DNA of 29,069 nt from an uncultured Clostridia bacterium (GTDB taxonomy: Bacteria > Bacillota > Clostridia > Christensenellales > UBA1242), in contig CALWII010000038.1 in NCBI GenBank assembly GCA_944380695.1, positions 1 to 29,069 of the forward strand. The letters run 5' to 3'. The notes under the pieces are model-generated. The model made no database searches and was not told where the DNA came from. It saw nothing but the letters and a program-made list of their open reading frames with translations. The position numbers were made by a program, and so were the translations under genes. Position 1 is the first letter of the stretch; every line of letters begins with the position of its first letter. Shown in pieces: positions 13,861-22,495 of this stretch.

Positions 13861-14319
13861 ATGTCTAAAGTTAAAGATGTTTGCGAAAAGTTTATAAAAC
13901 CCGTAATAGAAAAAATGGGATACGAATTAATCGATGTTACTTACCAAAAATTTGCTGATGGTATGAACCTGATTTTTACTATCGACAACGATATCGGCAT
14001 AACAATCGATGACTGTGAAAAGGTCACAAGACAGATAGATCCAATTTTAGATGAACTCAATCCAACCGACGACAAACCTTATATCTTGAGTGTAAGCTCA
14101 CCAGGAATCGATCGCCCATTAAAAACAGAGCGAGATTTTAAACGCAATTTGGGAAAAGAAATTCAGATTACTTTATTTAAAAAACTTGACGGGAAAAAAA
14201 TTTTCACTGGATTGCTTAAAGATTATTCGCAAAGCACAATTAAAATTGATTGTAATGGCAATGACCTTACTTTTGAAAAAGAATTAATTGCTCACATCGA
14301 GCCAATTATAAAATTTTAA
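13861..14319 (+). CDS. rimP: Ribosome maturation factor RimP
   Basis: This 152-residue protein helps assemble the 30S subunit. The N-terminal alpha/beta domain starts VCEKFIKPVIEKMGYELIDVTY. The middle carries the family motif ILSVSSPGIDRPLKTERDF (YxLEVSSPGxDRPL in others), and the C-terminal SH3-like domain has LKDYSQSTIKIDC. The ATG at 13861 is chosen because AAAGGAGG lies just upstream; a GTG at 13822 in the same frame falls inside the leader hairpin and has no ribosome binding site. It is the first gene of the translation-factor operon and is followed 13 bases later by nusA. Confidence 0.95.
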   Translation: MSKVKDVCEKFIKPVIEKMGYELIDVTYQKFADGMNLIFTIDNDIGITIDDCEKVTRQIDPILDELNPTDDKPYILSVSSPGIDRPLKTERDFKRNLGKEIQITLFKKLDGKKIFTGLLKDYSQSTIKIDCNGNDLTFEKELIAHIEPIIKF

Positions 14320-14332
14320 CAAGGAGAATAAA

Positions 14333-15496
14333 ATGATTAACAGAGATTTTTTCCAAGCACTTGAAGATTTGGAAGCAGAAAAGAAAATTGATAAGGAAAA
14401 ATTTATTGAAGCGTTAGAAACAGCTTTAACTTCTGCCTATAAAAAAATGTATGGGGAAGCTAAAAGCGCAATAGTAAAAATCAACCCTGAAAAATATACT
14501 ATACGTATTTATTCATACAAAACTATTGTTGATAATGTTCAAGACCCTGACAAAGAAATTTCACTTGAAGAAGCTCGTTTAATAAAAAAGAGCTACAAAT
14601 TGGGTGACTTCGTTGCACAAGAAGAATCAACAAAGGATTTTGGTAGAATAGCAGCACAAACAGCAAAACAAGTCGTTATGCAGAAGCTTAAAGAACTTGA
14701 AAGGGGAATAGCTGTTTCAGAAATTTCCGAAAAAGAAGACGAGCTTTTGACAACCATTGTTAAAAGAATAGATAATGGAACAGTTTATGTTCAAATTTCA
14801 GGCTCGCACGTCGAGGGAATAATGTTACCTTCAGACCAAATCCCAAATGAAAAATATGAAGTTGGACAAAGAATAAAAGTTTATGTTAAAAAAATTAAAG
14901 ACTCTTTCCGTGGCCCTCAAATCCAAGTCACGAGAAGCAACATTGGATTTGTAAGAAAAATTTTCGAGCTTGAAATTCCAGAAATCGCAAGTGGAGATGT
15001 CAAAATCAAAAATATAGCAAGGGATCCTGGGAACAGGTCAAAAGTTGCTATATACACTGAAAAACCGAATATCGACCCTGTTGGTGCTTGCGTTGGAAAC
15101 CACGGCATAAGAATTAACACCATCGTTTCGGAGTTAAACGGAGAAAAAATTGATTTGGTGCTATATTGTGATGACCAACTTGAATATATCGCCCGTGCGT
15201 TAAGCCCAGCAAAAGTTTTGAGTGTTGAAACCAATGAAAGTTTGATGGCTTCACGAGTCATTGTGCCTGATGACAAACTTTCACTTGCAATAGGAAAAAA
15301 TGGGCAGAATGTTCGCCTCGCTGCAAGATTAACCGGATGGAAAATTGAAGTTAAACCAGAAAGCGCAATTTCAAAAGCAAATGAAATTAATGAAGTTAAA
15401 GATGTGGAATATGAACTTACTGAATTAGAAGACGAAGATTCCTTCCAATCTTTAGATGACCTTGAAGAAATTTCAGGAAGTGAAAATGAAGAATGA
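14333..15496 (+). CDS. nusA: Transcription termination/antitermination factor NusA
   Basis: This 387-residue RNA polymerase-binding protein modulates pausing, termination and antitermination. In order it has an N-terminal polymerase-binding domain (about 1-130), an S1 domain (about 138-200, VKRIDNGTVYVQISGSHVEG), KH1 (about 230-280, SKVAIYTEKPNIDPVGACVG) and KH2 (about 300-345, LAIGKNGQNVRLAARLTGWK). A short acidic tail (ELEDEDSFQSLDDLEE) follows; the acidic repeats of proteobacterial NusA are absent, as in other Firmicutes. AAGGAGAATAAA precedes the ATG. The 3' end overlaps rnpM by 11 bases. Confidence 0.96.
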   Translation: MINRDFFQALEDLEAEKKIDKEKFIEALETALTSAYKKMYGEAKSAIVKINPEKYTIRIYSYKTIVDNVQDPDKEISLEEARLIKKSYKLGDFVAQEESTKDFGRIAAQTAKQVVMQKLKELERGIAVSEISEKEDELLTTIVKRIDNGTVYVQISGSHVEGIMLPSDQIPNEKYEVGQRIKVYVKKIKDSFRGPQIQVTRSNIGFVRKIFELEIPEIASGDVKIKNIARDPGNRSKVAIYTEKPNIDPVGACVGNHGIRINTIVSELNGEKIDLVLYCDDQLEYIARALSPAKVLSVETNESLMASRVIVPDDKLSLAIGKNGQNVRLAARLTGWKIEVKPESAISKANEINEVKDVEYELTELEDEDSFQSLDDLEEISGSENEE

Positions 15497-15743
15497 AACT
15501 CTCCGTATGTGCATAGCCTGTCGACAAATGAAGGATAAACGCCTTCTCATACGAGTCGTAAAAAACAAAGAAGGAGAAATTTTTGTTGACCCAACTGGTA
15601 AGAAGGGCGGGCGAGGTGCGTATATTTGTAAAGAAAAAGTATGTCTAGACAAAATAAAAAAACAAAAAATACTTAACAAAACATTCAAATGCGAAATACC
15701 AGAAACGATTTATCAAAACTTGGAGATAGAATGCAAAGAGTAA
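15486..15743 (+). CDS. rnpM: RNase P modulator RnpM (YlxR)
   Basis: This 85-residue basic RNA-binding protein of the YlxR/DUF448 family was recently linked to RNase P in Bacillus. The diagnostic pieces are RMCIACRQMKDKRLLIRVV with Cys9 and Cys12, DPTGKKGGRGAYIC and a basic helical end. The ATG at 15486, inside the end of nusA, is chosen because AGGAAG lies just upstream and the product then begins directly at the family motif; an in-frame upstream start would add ten unrelated residues. It is sandwiched between nusA and ylxQ as in most Firmicutes. Confidence 0.9.
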   Translation: MKNETLRMCIACRQMKDKRLLIRVVKNKEGEIFVDPTGKKGGRGAYICKEKVCLDKIKKQKILNKTFKCEIPETIYQNLEIECKE

Positions 15744-16015
15744 AAATAAAGCAACTTATTTCCATCTCAAAAAAAGCAGGGGTCGTAGTGATCGGCGGTG
15801 ACAATTTACTTAAACAAAAGATAAGAATTAGCTTACTTTTAATTGATAAAACTGCATCCAAATCGAGTATAAAAATTTTAGAAAGAATAGTATGTGAAAA
15901 CAAAATTTCAGTTGATGATTTACAAGACTTGACAAATATTAATAATTGTAAACTTATTGGAATAACCGACAAAGGTTTAAGCGAACAAATACTAAAAAAA
16001 ATAAATGAGGAGTAA
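15731..16015 (+). CDS. ylxQ: L7Ae-family RNA-binding protein YlxQ
   Basis: This 94-residue protein of the L7Ae/L30e fold, which binds kink-turn RNA, is encoded in the nusA-infB operon of many Firmicutes. Visible features are KIKQLISISKKAGVVVIGGDNL (helix and Gly turn), the ISLLLIDKTASKSS strand-loop and NCKLIGITDKGLSEQI. The ATG at 15731 has TTGGAGA upstream and gives the standard family start; a farther in-frame ATG (15689) lacks a ribosome binding site. It overlaps rnpM by 13 bases and ends 3 bases before infB. Confidence 0.85.
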   Translation: MQRVKIKQLISISKKAGVVVIGGDNLLKQKIRISLLLIDKTASKSSIKILERIVCENKISVDDLQDLTNINNCKLIGITDKGLSEQILKKINEE

Positions 16016-16018
16016 AAT

Positions 16019-18442
16019 TTGGCAAATCAATCTTTAAACAATTTAAAAACAATACACAGTATGCAAAAAGAAGGCAGTATTCTTGAACTGCTCAGGGATT
16101 TGCGTGCCATAAAAATCGAACTAGACGAGTTTTCAAAATCGGCTTTAAAAAGAAAAAAAGAATTAGAGATTAAAAAAATTAATGAACTAGAAAAAATTCG
16201 TGTGGAAGAAGAGAATAAAAAACAGCAACAAGAAAATAATGTTGCAAAAGAAACTCCTCAATCTTCACCAACAATCAAAAATCAAAGTCAATTGCAGAAC
16301 CCACGCCCAAACAACTTTAAACGCTTTGATGATAAAAAACCACAAGAGCAAAAGCAAAAATTTTTACCAAACAGACAAAATGACCAGAAAAAGTCTCAAA
16401 ATGCGAAGTTCGTGTCGACAAAAGTTAACAGTTTCCGTTCATTCGCATCAAAAGAACCAGCCGATACATTAATTATTCAACCAGAGCGTTCATACGGGAA
16501 TAAAAACAAAAATCCTCAAAAGAAAAATTTGGACGAGAAAACCAAACCTAACAAAAAATCATTCGATCCAAGACGACAAAGTGTCATAACTCTTGATGAA
16601 AATAATGACTTTGAAGAGTCTGTTATGGGTTCAAGAAAAGCAACAAACAAGTTAAAAAAGAAAACAGAAAATTTTACAGCTCAAAAAATAACTCACGCTG
16701 TTATAAATTCAAACGAAATTACTATCAAGGATTTAAGCGAAAAAACTGGAAGACCAGTAGCTGAAATTGTAAAAAAATTAATGTTACTTGGTATTATGGC
16801 AACAATAAACTCATCGATTAATTTTGAAACTGCCGAACTTGTCGCAGAAGAACTTGGTGTTACACTTGAACTTAAATTAGACAAAACAATGGAAGAAAAA
16901 CTATTTGAACATCAAAATACGCCGATTGACGAAAAATCTCTTGTAAAACGACCACCAATTGTAACTGTAATGGGGCACGTTGACCACGGGAAAACCTCAC
17001 TCTTGGACGCTTTTAGAAAAACAAATGTTGTAGCTGGCGAGGCTGGTGGCATAACACAAAAAATAGGGGCATACCAAATAACATTTAATAATGAAAAAAT
17101 AACATTTATCGACACCCCGGGACACGCAGCTTTCACAGCTATGCGTGCAAGGGGTGCAAAAGCTACGGACATTGCAATTTTGGTAGTCGCTGCTGACGAT
17201 GGTATAATGCCACAGACAGTCGAAGCAATAAATCACATAAAAGCTGCTAATGTCCCTATCATAGTTGCAATAAACAAAATTGATAAACCAGAAGCTAATA
17301 TAGACCGTGTTAAACAACAACTCGCAGAACACGATTTGCTACCTGAAGAATGGGGAGGAAAAACAATTTGCGTTCCTATATCAGCAAAAACCGGTCAAGG
17401 ACTTGATGAACTTAAATCAATGATTCTTCTTGTCGCTGAAATGGAAGAGCTTAAAGCCAATCCAAAACACCTCGCTACTGGTGTAATACTAGAAGCAGAG
17501 CTTGACAAAAATCGAGGTCCTGTTGCCACTGTTCTTGTACAAAATGGAACACTTAATGTTGGCGATTCATTCCTTTCTGGATTAACCTACGGAAAGGTTA
17601 AAGCTATGTTTGATGAACACGGCAAACCTGTCAAATCAGCATTACCTTCAACACCTGTTTCTGTTTTAGGATTTAATGATGTGCCTTCCTCAGGAGATGA
17701 ATTATATGAGGTAGATGAAACACTGTCAAAACAAGTAATTCAAGAAAGAATTGACAAAATTAAATCTGCCAATGCACTCAAAACTAGTGGTGTTAGCCTT
17801 GATGATTTTATGGACAAAGTTCACGAAGGAACATTGAAAAATCTTAACTTAATAATTAAAGCCGACACAAAAGGATCTGTTGAAGCTCTTATTGCAACAT
17901 TAGCACCGATATCAAATGATGAAGCCAAAGTTAATATTGTGCACGCTGCACCTGGTGCTGTAACAGAATCAGATTTGCTCCTTGCAGATGCGACACAATC
18001 GGTTATTATTGCTTTTAATATTAAGCCGGTTGCAAAAGCAAAACAAATGGCTGAAAGACAAAAAATCGAAATCAAAGAATACAAAATCATATATGAAGTC
18101 GTTGATGATATCACTAGAGCAATAAATGGTATGATGTCTGTCAAATACGAAGAAAAGCTTATTGGTACAGCAGAAATTAGAATGGTGTTCAAACTTTCAA
18201 CGGCTGGTAAAATTGCCGGCTGTATGATTAAAGAGGGAAAAGCAACTCGAGGATGTATTGCAAAAATTTTGCGTGATAAAGAAGAAATTGGAAAAACTAC
18301 AATCGTATCGCTAAAAATAGTTAAAGACGAAAAAGCAGAAGTCGTTAAGGGATATGAATGTGGTATAAAACTTAATGACAACATCGATTATAAAGAAGGC
18401 GATATAATTGAATTTTATATTAAAGAACCTATAAAGAGGTAA
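16019..18442 (+). CDS. infB: Translation initiation factor IF-2
   Basis: This 807-residue GTPase places initiator tRNA on the 30S subunit and promotes subunit joining. Residues 1-215 are a charged, Gln/Lys/Asn-rich low-complexity extension. An IF2 N2 domain follows at about 230-285 (ITIKDLSEKTGRPVAEIVKKLMLL). The G domain has G1 GHVDHGKT at 319-326, G3 DTPGHAAF from 365, G4 NKID at 419-422 and G5 SAKTG. The EF-Tu-like domain 2, domain 3 and the tRNA-binding C-domain (KVFRDKEEIG-like segment) complete it. The start is TTG with GAGGAG seven bases upstream. The extreme N-terminus does not show the common AKxRVYELAKE start, so the first domain is unusual or absent. Confidence 0.95.
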   Translation: MANQSLNNLKTIHSMQKEGSILELLRDLRAIKIELDEFSKSALKRKKELEIKKINELEKIRVEEENKKQQQENNVAKETPQSSPTIKNQSQLQNPRPNNFKRFDDKKPQEQKQKFLPNRQNDQKKSQNAKFVSTKVNSFRSFASKEPADTLIIQPERSYGNKNKNPQKKNLDEKTKPNKKSFDPRRQSVITLDENNDFEESVMGSRKATNKLKKKTENFTAQKITHAVINSNEITIKDLSEKTGRPVAEIVKKLMLLGIMATINSSINFETAELVAEELGVTLELKLDKTMEEKLFEHQNTPIDEKSLVKRPPIVTVMGHVDHGKTSLLDAFRKTNVVAGEAGGITQKIGAYQITFNNEKITFIDTPGHAAFTAMRARGAKATDIAILVVAADDGIMPQTVEAINHIKAANVPIIVAINKIDKPEANIDRVKQQLAEHDLLPEEWGGKTICVPISAKTGQGLDELKSMILLVAEMEELKANPKHLATGVILEAELDKNRGPVATVLVQNGTLNVGDSFLSGLTYGKVKAMFDEHGKPVKSALPSTPVSVLGFNDVPSSGDELYEVDETLSKQVIQERIDKIKSANALKTSGVSLDDFMDKVHEGTLKNLNLIIKADTKGSVEALIATLAPISNDEAKVNIVHAAPGAVTESDLLLADATQSVIIAFNIKPVAKAKQMAERQKIEIKEYKIIYEVVDDITRAINGMMSVKYEEKLIGTAEIRMVFKLSTAGKIAGCMIKEGKATRGCIAKILRDKEEIGKTTIVSLKIVKDEKAEVVKGYECGIKLNDNIDYKEGDIIEFYIKEPIKR

Positions 18443-18447
18443 AGCTT

Positions 18448-18819
18448 ATGTCAAATAGAATCAACAGAGCAAACTCACAAATTCAAAAAGTTCTTCAACA
18501 AATTTTACACACAGAGATGAATGACCCAAGAATTGATGAATTTGTCTGGATTAATGAAGTAAATGTTTCTCCTGATTTTCGTTTTTGCAAAATAAAATTT
18601 ACAATAACAAATGGAGATTACACAAAAGTTGATAATGTTTTAGAAGCCCTAACAAAATCTGAAGGCTTTATTAAACACAAGTTAAGCGAAATGTTAGATA
18701 TGCCACATTTACCTAAACTTAATTTTATTTTTGATAAAAATATGCAAAACGCTTTAAGGGTTGAACAATTATTAAAAAGCATAAAAATTCCGAATGAAAA
18801 GGAAAATGGTGATGAATAA
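18448..18819 (+). CDS. rbfA: 30S ribosome-binding factor RbfA
   Basis: This 123-residue KH-like protein assists 16S rRNA 5'-end maturation and cold adaptation. Visible are RINRANSQIQKVLQQIL, the family MNDPRIDEFVWINEVNVSPDFRFCKIKF block and LPKLNFIFDKNMQNALRVEQLL. Length is normal. AAGAGGTAAAG precedes the ATG, 5 bases after infB. The 3' end overlaps nrnA by 8 bases. Confidence 0.95.
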   Translation: MSNRINRANSQIQKVLQQILHTEMNDPRIDEFVWINEVNVSPDFRFCKIKFTITNGDYTKVDNVLEALTKSEGFIKHKLSEMLDMPHLPKLNFIFDKNMQNALRVEQLLKSIKIPNEKENGDE

Positions 18820-19756
18820 AAGCTATGATGAAGCAATAAATAAGATATTGTCAGCAAATTCTATTGCGATTTTTTCGCATATTAACTATGATTGTGATGC
18901 ATTAGGATCATTATACGGATTAGGGGAATACTTGAAGTCGCTCAAAAAGAAGGTATATCTTTACATCGACTCTGAAATTTCATATCCACATACAATTATT
19001 TTTAACCCAAAATATATTAGCAACAACATAGAACCTTTTGACCTAGGGATTGTCGTTGATGTAGCTCCAAGTTCGAGACTTGGAAAATATGAGAATGTTA
19101 TTTTGAACCATAACAATACAATCAGATTAGATCATCACCTAGGAAATTATCATTATACTTCGATAGAAATCGTAGAAAACTTTGCTTCGGCGTCTGAAAT
19201 AATTTTAGAGTTAATATGCAAAATGGGAAATGTTCCAAATAAAAGCGTAGCCACATATTTGTATGCTGGTATAATATCCGACACAAATAATTTTACCACA
19301 GATAATGCTACATCAAAGACCTTGGAAAACGGCTTTAAACTTTTAAAATATGGCGCAGAAAAAAATATCGTAGTAAATGTGTTATATAAAACAGTATTTC
19401 TCAAACAAGAAAAAATGAGGGGAAAAGTATTCAGCCGAGTAAAAGTTTTTGACGGAGATATTGCCATAACATATTTTACACTAAAAGATTTAAAGAAATA
19501 TCAATTAAAAGAAGCCGACATCAAGTTTTCAAACGAGTTTATAAATTTAGATGGAATAAACATAGCTTGTTTAATAAAAGAAAGACAACATAATCAATTT
19601 TCTTGTAGTTTAAGAAGTAAGACTGGATACGCTGTCAACAGAATAGCAACAGCTAATGGCGGTGGAGGTCATGAACAAGCCTCGTCCTGTCCATTAAATG
19701 GAAGTTTAAGAAAAATTAAGAAAAGAATATTACAATCAATAAGACAATACAGGTAA
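18812..19756 (+). CDS. nrnA: DHH/DHHA1 phosphoesterase, NrnA type
   Basis: This is a 314-residue bifunctional oligoribonuclease/pAp phosphatase-like enzyme that degrades nanoRNA. Manganese-binding motifs are HINYDCDALGS (His23, Asp27, Asp29), GIVVDVAPSS (Asp83), RLDHHLGNY (Asp107-His-His) and GIISDTNNF (Asp157). The C-terminal DHHA1 domain ends with the substrate motif NGGGGHEQASSC. The usual Pro before the first Asp is Tyr. Three in-frame ATGs lie close together (18794, 18806, 18812); 18812 is preferred for its spacing to AAAAGGA, but 18794 or 18806 cannot be excluded. It occupies the standard slot between rbfA and truB. Confidence 0.9.
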   Translation: MNKSYDEAINKILSANSIAIFSHINYDCDALGSLYGLGEYLKSLKKKVYLYIDSEISYPHTIIFNPKYISNNIEPFDLGIVVDVAPSSRLGKYENVILNHNNTIRLDHHLGNYHYTSIEIVENFASASEIILELICKMGNVPNKSVATYLYAGIISDTNNFTTDNATSKTLENGFKLLKYGAEKNIVVNVLYKTVFLKQEKMRGKVFSRVKVFDGDIAITYFTLKDLKKYQLKEADIKFSNEFINLDGINIACLIKERQHNQFSCSLRSKTGYAVNRIATANGGGGHEQASSCPLNGSLRKIKKRILQSIRQYR

Positions 19757-19759
19757 AAT

Positions 19760-20620
19760 ATGAAAATTGAAGCAAAAAATCTAGACAGCGGAATTCTTCT
19801 ACTATATAAACCTAGAAAACTTTCATCAAACACAGCTGTTAACATAGTCAAAAAAACATTAAATGTTAAAAAGGCGGGCCATCTTGGAACTCTTGATGTA
19901 GAAGCAGAAGGTCTTCTTCCTGTCACAATTAATTCTGCCACAAAACTTTTTGACTATTTTTTAGACAAAGTCAAGGTTTATACAACAAAAATCAAATTTG
20001 GTGAATATTCAGCTACATACGACTTGGAAGGTGAAATAACAAAAGTAGAAGGGGTTGTTGAACGAGAGAAATTAGAAAGAACAATTCAAAATTATACAGG
20101 TAAAATATTACAAACACCACCTGAATATTCTGCAAAAAAAATAAATGGAAAACGGGCATACAAATTAGCAGAGCAGGGTATTAAAGTTGAATTAAAACCT
20201 AAAATCGTCGAAATTTTTTCAATTAAAATCCTAAAGCAAATTGATTTAAACTTTTTTGAGCTAGAAATTACTTGTTCGGCAGGCACTTACATAAGAGCTC
20301 TAGCAAGAGATATCGCTAAAGATTTATCAACATCTGCCGTATGTTATGACATAATTAGAACTAAATGTGGTGATTTCGATATAAACAATTCATACACGAT
20401 TGAAGATATCAAAAATGGAAACTATAAGCTAGTCGGTACTGATTCTGTATTTGACCTTCCTAGCATTACAATTTCAAACGAATGTGAACAAAAATTACTT
20501 AATGGTGCTGTGACACGCATCGATCTCCCTGATGGGGATTACAAGTTGTTTAATAAAAAGTTCATTGGGCTGGCTACCGTAAAAAATAGCTTATTAAAAA
20601 TAAAAATACGCTTGTTTTAG
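19760..20620 (+). CDS. truB: tRNA pseudouridine-55 synthase TruB
   Basis: This 286-residue enzyme isomerises U55 in the T-loop of tRNAs. The catalytic Asp46 is in KAGHLGTLDVEAEGLLPV; the common GTLDPxAxG has Val in place of Pro here. Motif I is GILLLYKPRKLSS instead of KPxGxTS. Also seen are the GEYSATYDLEGEI block, PPEYSAKKINGKRAYKLAEQG and CSAGTYIRALARDIA. The C-terminal extension resembles a reduced PUA region. The ATG follows the nrnA stop by 3 bases, with an AGGT upstream. The TAG stop lies inside the terminator hairpin, and truB ends the rimP operon. Confidence 0.93.
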   Translation: MKIEAKNLDSGILLLYKPRKLSSNTAVNIVKKTLNVKKAGHLGTLDVEAEGLLPVTINSATKLFDYFLDKVKVYTTKIKFGEYSATYDLEGEITKVEGVVEREKLERTIQNYTGKILQTPPEYSAKKINGKRAYKLAEQGIKVELKPKIVEIFSIKILKQIDLNFFELEITCSAGTYIRALARDIAKDLSTSAVCYDIIRTKCGDFDINNSYTIEDIKNGNYKLVGTDSVFDLPSITISNECEQKLLNGAVTRIDLPDGDYKLFNKKFIGLATVKNSLLKIKIRLF

Positions 20621-20632
20621 GCGTTTTTTTTA
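20608..20632 (+). terminator. Rho-independent terminator overlapping the truB stop
   Basis: ACGCTT (20608-20613) pairs with AGGCGT (20619-20624), including one G-T pair, around a GTTTT loop, followed by a T tract. The truB TAG at 20618-20620 lies in the loop and right arm. Confidence 0.7.
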
Positions 20633-20674
20633 ATTTAATTTCTGTGCTTAATAATTTAGCGGATATAATTATCT

Positions 20675-20702
20675 TTGAATTACAAAAAAAATATGTTATT
20701 AT
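20675..20702 (+). promoter_or_regulatory. Sigma-A promoter of the endonuclease IV-like gene
   Basis: TTGAAT (20675-20680), a 16-nt spacer, TATTAT (20697-20702) with an extended -10 TG at 20694-20695. The ribosome binding site AAAAGGAGAG and the ATG at 20727 follow. Confidence 0.6.
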
Positions 20703-20726
20703 TAAAACATAAAAGGAGAGCTTTAT

Positions 20727-21584
20727 ATGGTCTTATTTGGGCCGGCTGGCAATAGTGATTCATTTTACGCAGAAGGTTATGAAAATACACTGTCAGCTGC
20801 AGAATGGATTAAACAACAAGGATTAGATATCTACGAATATTCTTTTGGAAGAGGATATCGTATGTCATTAGATACTGCTAAAATTATCGGAGATGAATTT
20901 AAGAAAAACAATATTGAAATATCAGTCCACGCACCTTATTTTATAAACTTCGCAACACAAGACAAAGATTTGTTGGCAAAAACATTTAATTACATTGAAA
21001 CAGGAATAAAATTTTTGAGGGCGTTTGGGTGTTCAAGACTGATTTTTCACCCAGGTTCAATGGGCGACCAAACTAGAGAAGAAGCTTTTATATTAGCAAA
21101 AAATAGAATAGGTGAATTTGTCAATATGCTCGATAGCCAAAAGCTTCTTGATGGCATCTATCTTTGTCCCGAAACAATGGGAAAATCAAAACAAATCGGA
21201 ACATATCAAGAAATACTAGAGATTTGTGCTCTAAATAAACATCTTCTTCCAACTTTTGATTTTGGCCACATAAATGCATTAACACAGGGAGCACTAAAAT
21301 CAAAAAAAGATTATATTAAAATATTCACAAAATCGTTAGAAACAATAGGTACTCAACGAACACAAAATTGTCATATTCACTTTTCAAAAATCCAATATTC
21401 AAACAAAGGAGAAGTCAAACATCTCACTTTTGATGACAACATTTATGGTCCTGATTTTCTACCTCTTTGCGAAGCTTTAATTCAGCTAGACCTTTCGCCA
21501 CACATTATATGTGAATCTTCCGGAACTATGGCGGAGGATGCAAAAAAAATGAAAGAAATTTATTTAAAAACACTTGGCAAATAA
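20727..21584 (+). CDS. Endonuclease IV-like TIM-barrel protein
   Basis: This 285-residue protein has the AP-endonuclease family 2 fold. The likely metal ligands of endonuclease IV are present in order: VHAPYFIN (His68), FHPGSMGD (His108), CPETMG (Glu149), FDFGHINALTQG (Asp178, His181), HIHFSKI (His216 or His218) and CESSG (Glu263). The DxH pair that binds the third zinc in Nfo is not clear: the region reads KHLTFDDNIYGPDF. It is therefore either an abasic-site endonuclease of a divergent subfamily or a related sugar isomerase-like enzyme. AAAAGGAGAG precedes the ATG. It has its own promoter and its end carries the efp promoter. Confidence 0.75.
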   Translation: MVLFGPAGNSDSFYAEGYENTLSAAEWIKQQGLDIYEYSFGRGYRMSLDTAKIIGDEFKKNNIEISVHAPYFINFATQDKDLLAKTFNYIETGIKFLRAFGCSRLIFHPGSMGDQTREEAFILAKNRIGEFVNMLDSQKLLDGIYLCPETMGKSKQIGTYQEILEICALNKHLLPTFDFGHINALTQGALKSKKDYIKIFTKSLETIGTQRTQNCHIHFSKIQYSNKGEVKHLTFDDNIYGPDFLPLCEALIQLDLSPHIICESSGTMAEDAKKMKEIYLKTLGK

Positions 21585-21602
21585 ACTCTTTTATGATAAA
21601 AT
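21574..21602 (+). promoter_or_regulatory. Sigma-A promoter of efp
   Basis: TTGGCA (21574-21579, inside the last codons of the previous gene), a 17-nt spacer and TAAAAT (21597-21602) with an extended -10 TG at 21594-21595. The predicted start near 21609 leaves a leader of about 110 nt before efp, in which I see no clear structure. Confidence 0.6.
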
Positions 21603-21719
21603 GTATGAAGATTGTTAAAGCTAATAAACAATATATGGGAATATAAACTTTTGAATTTTGGACTAAAACATATTTTTAAAAAAATTTATATTTTATTTAC
21701 ACTTTAAAAAGGAGAACTT

Positions 21720-22283
21720 ATGGTAACAGCAGGTGAATTTAGAAAAGGAACAACTTTTGAAATGGATGGGGCAGTTTATATTGTCATTGACTTTTTGCAC
21801 GTAAAACCTGGGAAAGGCTCACCATTTGTAAGAGCAAAGATTAAAAATGTTATGACAGGACAGGTTAAAGAAGACACATTTAACCCTTCTGACAAATTTC
21901 AGTCAGCAGTCATAGAAAAGAAAGAAATGACTTATCTTTACAATGATGGAGAATTATATTACTTTATGGACACCGTCACATTTGACCAAATCCCTCTTAA
22001 TAAAGATGCAGTGTCAGAAGCCTTAAACTTTATGGTAGAAAATATGAACGCAACTATGTACTTTTACAAAGGCACTCCTTTCGCCGTTTATCCACCAACA
22101 TTTGTCGAACTTGAAATCATAGATTGCGAGCCAGCTGTTCAAGGTGACACATCAAAAGCCGCATCAAAACCAGCGAAACTTGAAACAGGCTATGTTATTA
22201 ATGTTCCTTTATTTGTAAGCCAAGGGGACAAAGTAAGAATAGACACCCGTGATGGCAGTTATTTAGAGCGTTGTAAAAACTAG
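21720..22283 (+). CDS. efp: Translation elongation factor P
   Basis: This 187-residue tRNA-shaped protein relieves ribosome stalling at polyproline. Three beta-barrel domains are seen: a KOW-like N-domain with the KPGKGSPFVR loop (modifiable Lys32 at its tip), a central OB domain (YLYNDGELYYFMDTVTFDQI) and a C-terminal OB domain (YVINVPLFVSQGDKVRIDTRDGSYLER). A Lys at the tip fits the Firmicute type. No EpmA/EpmB-like modification gene is in the window. The ATG has AAAAAGGAGAACTT upstream. A strong terminator follows, so efp is monocistronic. Confidence 0.96.
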   Translation: MVTAGEFRKGTTFEMDGAVYIVIDFLHVKPGKGSPFVRAKIKNVMTGQVKEDTFNPSDKFQSAVIEKKEMTYLYNDGELYYFMDTVTFDQIPLNKDAVSEALNFMVENMNATMYFYKGTPFAVYPPTFVELEIIDCEPAVQGDTSKAASKPAKLETGYVINVPLFVSQGDKVRIDTRDGSYLERCKN

Positions 22284-22300
22284 TTAGAAAAAGTTTATTT

Positions 22301-22344
22301 AAGCTATTATGTTATTAAAACATAACATAATAGCTTTTTTTTAT
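22301..22344 (+). terminator. Strong rho-independent terminator after efp
   Basis: A perfect 15-bp stem, AAGCTATTATGTTAT (22301-22315) with its complement at 22322-22336, around the loop TAAAAC, followed by a T tract. Confidence 0.92.
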
Positions 22345-22465
22345 TTTAAGAGCGAATTATAATTTTGTATTTTTTAAGTCTTTAGATTTACAACTTTTCT
22401 TTTATATTATATTAATTTATAAGAACAATTCTTTGCCTTTTTGACAAAATTTGCATTTTAATTTT

Positions 22466-22495
22466 TCATACATCAATTTCTTTGTTTCATATATT
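22466..22495 (+). promoter_or_regulatory. Possible sigma-E promoter of the spoIIIA operon
   Basis: TCATACA (22466-22472) and CATATATT (22488-22495) are 15 nt apart and resemble the sigma-E boxes KMATATT and CATACAnT. The predicted start would fall right at the AGGAGG, a very short leader. Alternatively CATACATC (22467-22474) is the -10 with CAAAATT (22445-22451) as -35, giving a more comfortable leader of about 30 nt. spoIIIA is sigma-E controlled in Bacillus. Confidence 0.4.

Noticed and set aside
16997..17332. 111-codon minus-strand frame inside the IF-2 G domain
   Set aside because: Antisense to highly conserved GTPase motifs; Cys/Tyr-rich composition typical of shadow frames.
17821..18384. 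187-codon open frame on the minus strand opposite infB
   Set aside because: It is a shadow of the conserved IF-2 C-terminal coding sequence; no ribosome binding site or recognisable motif.
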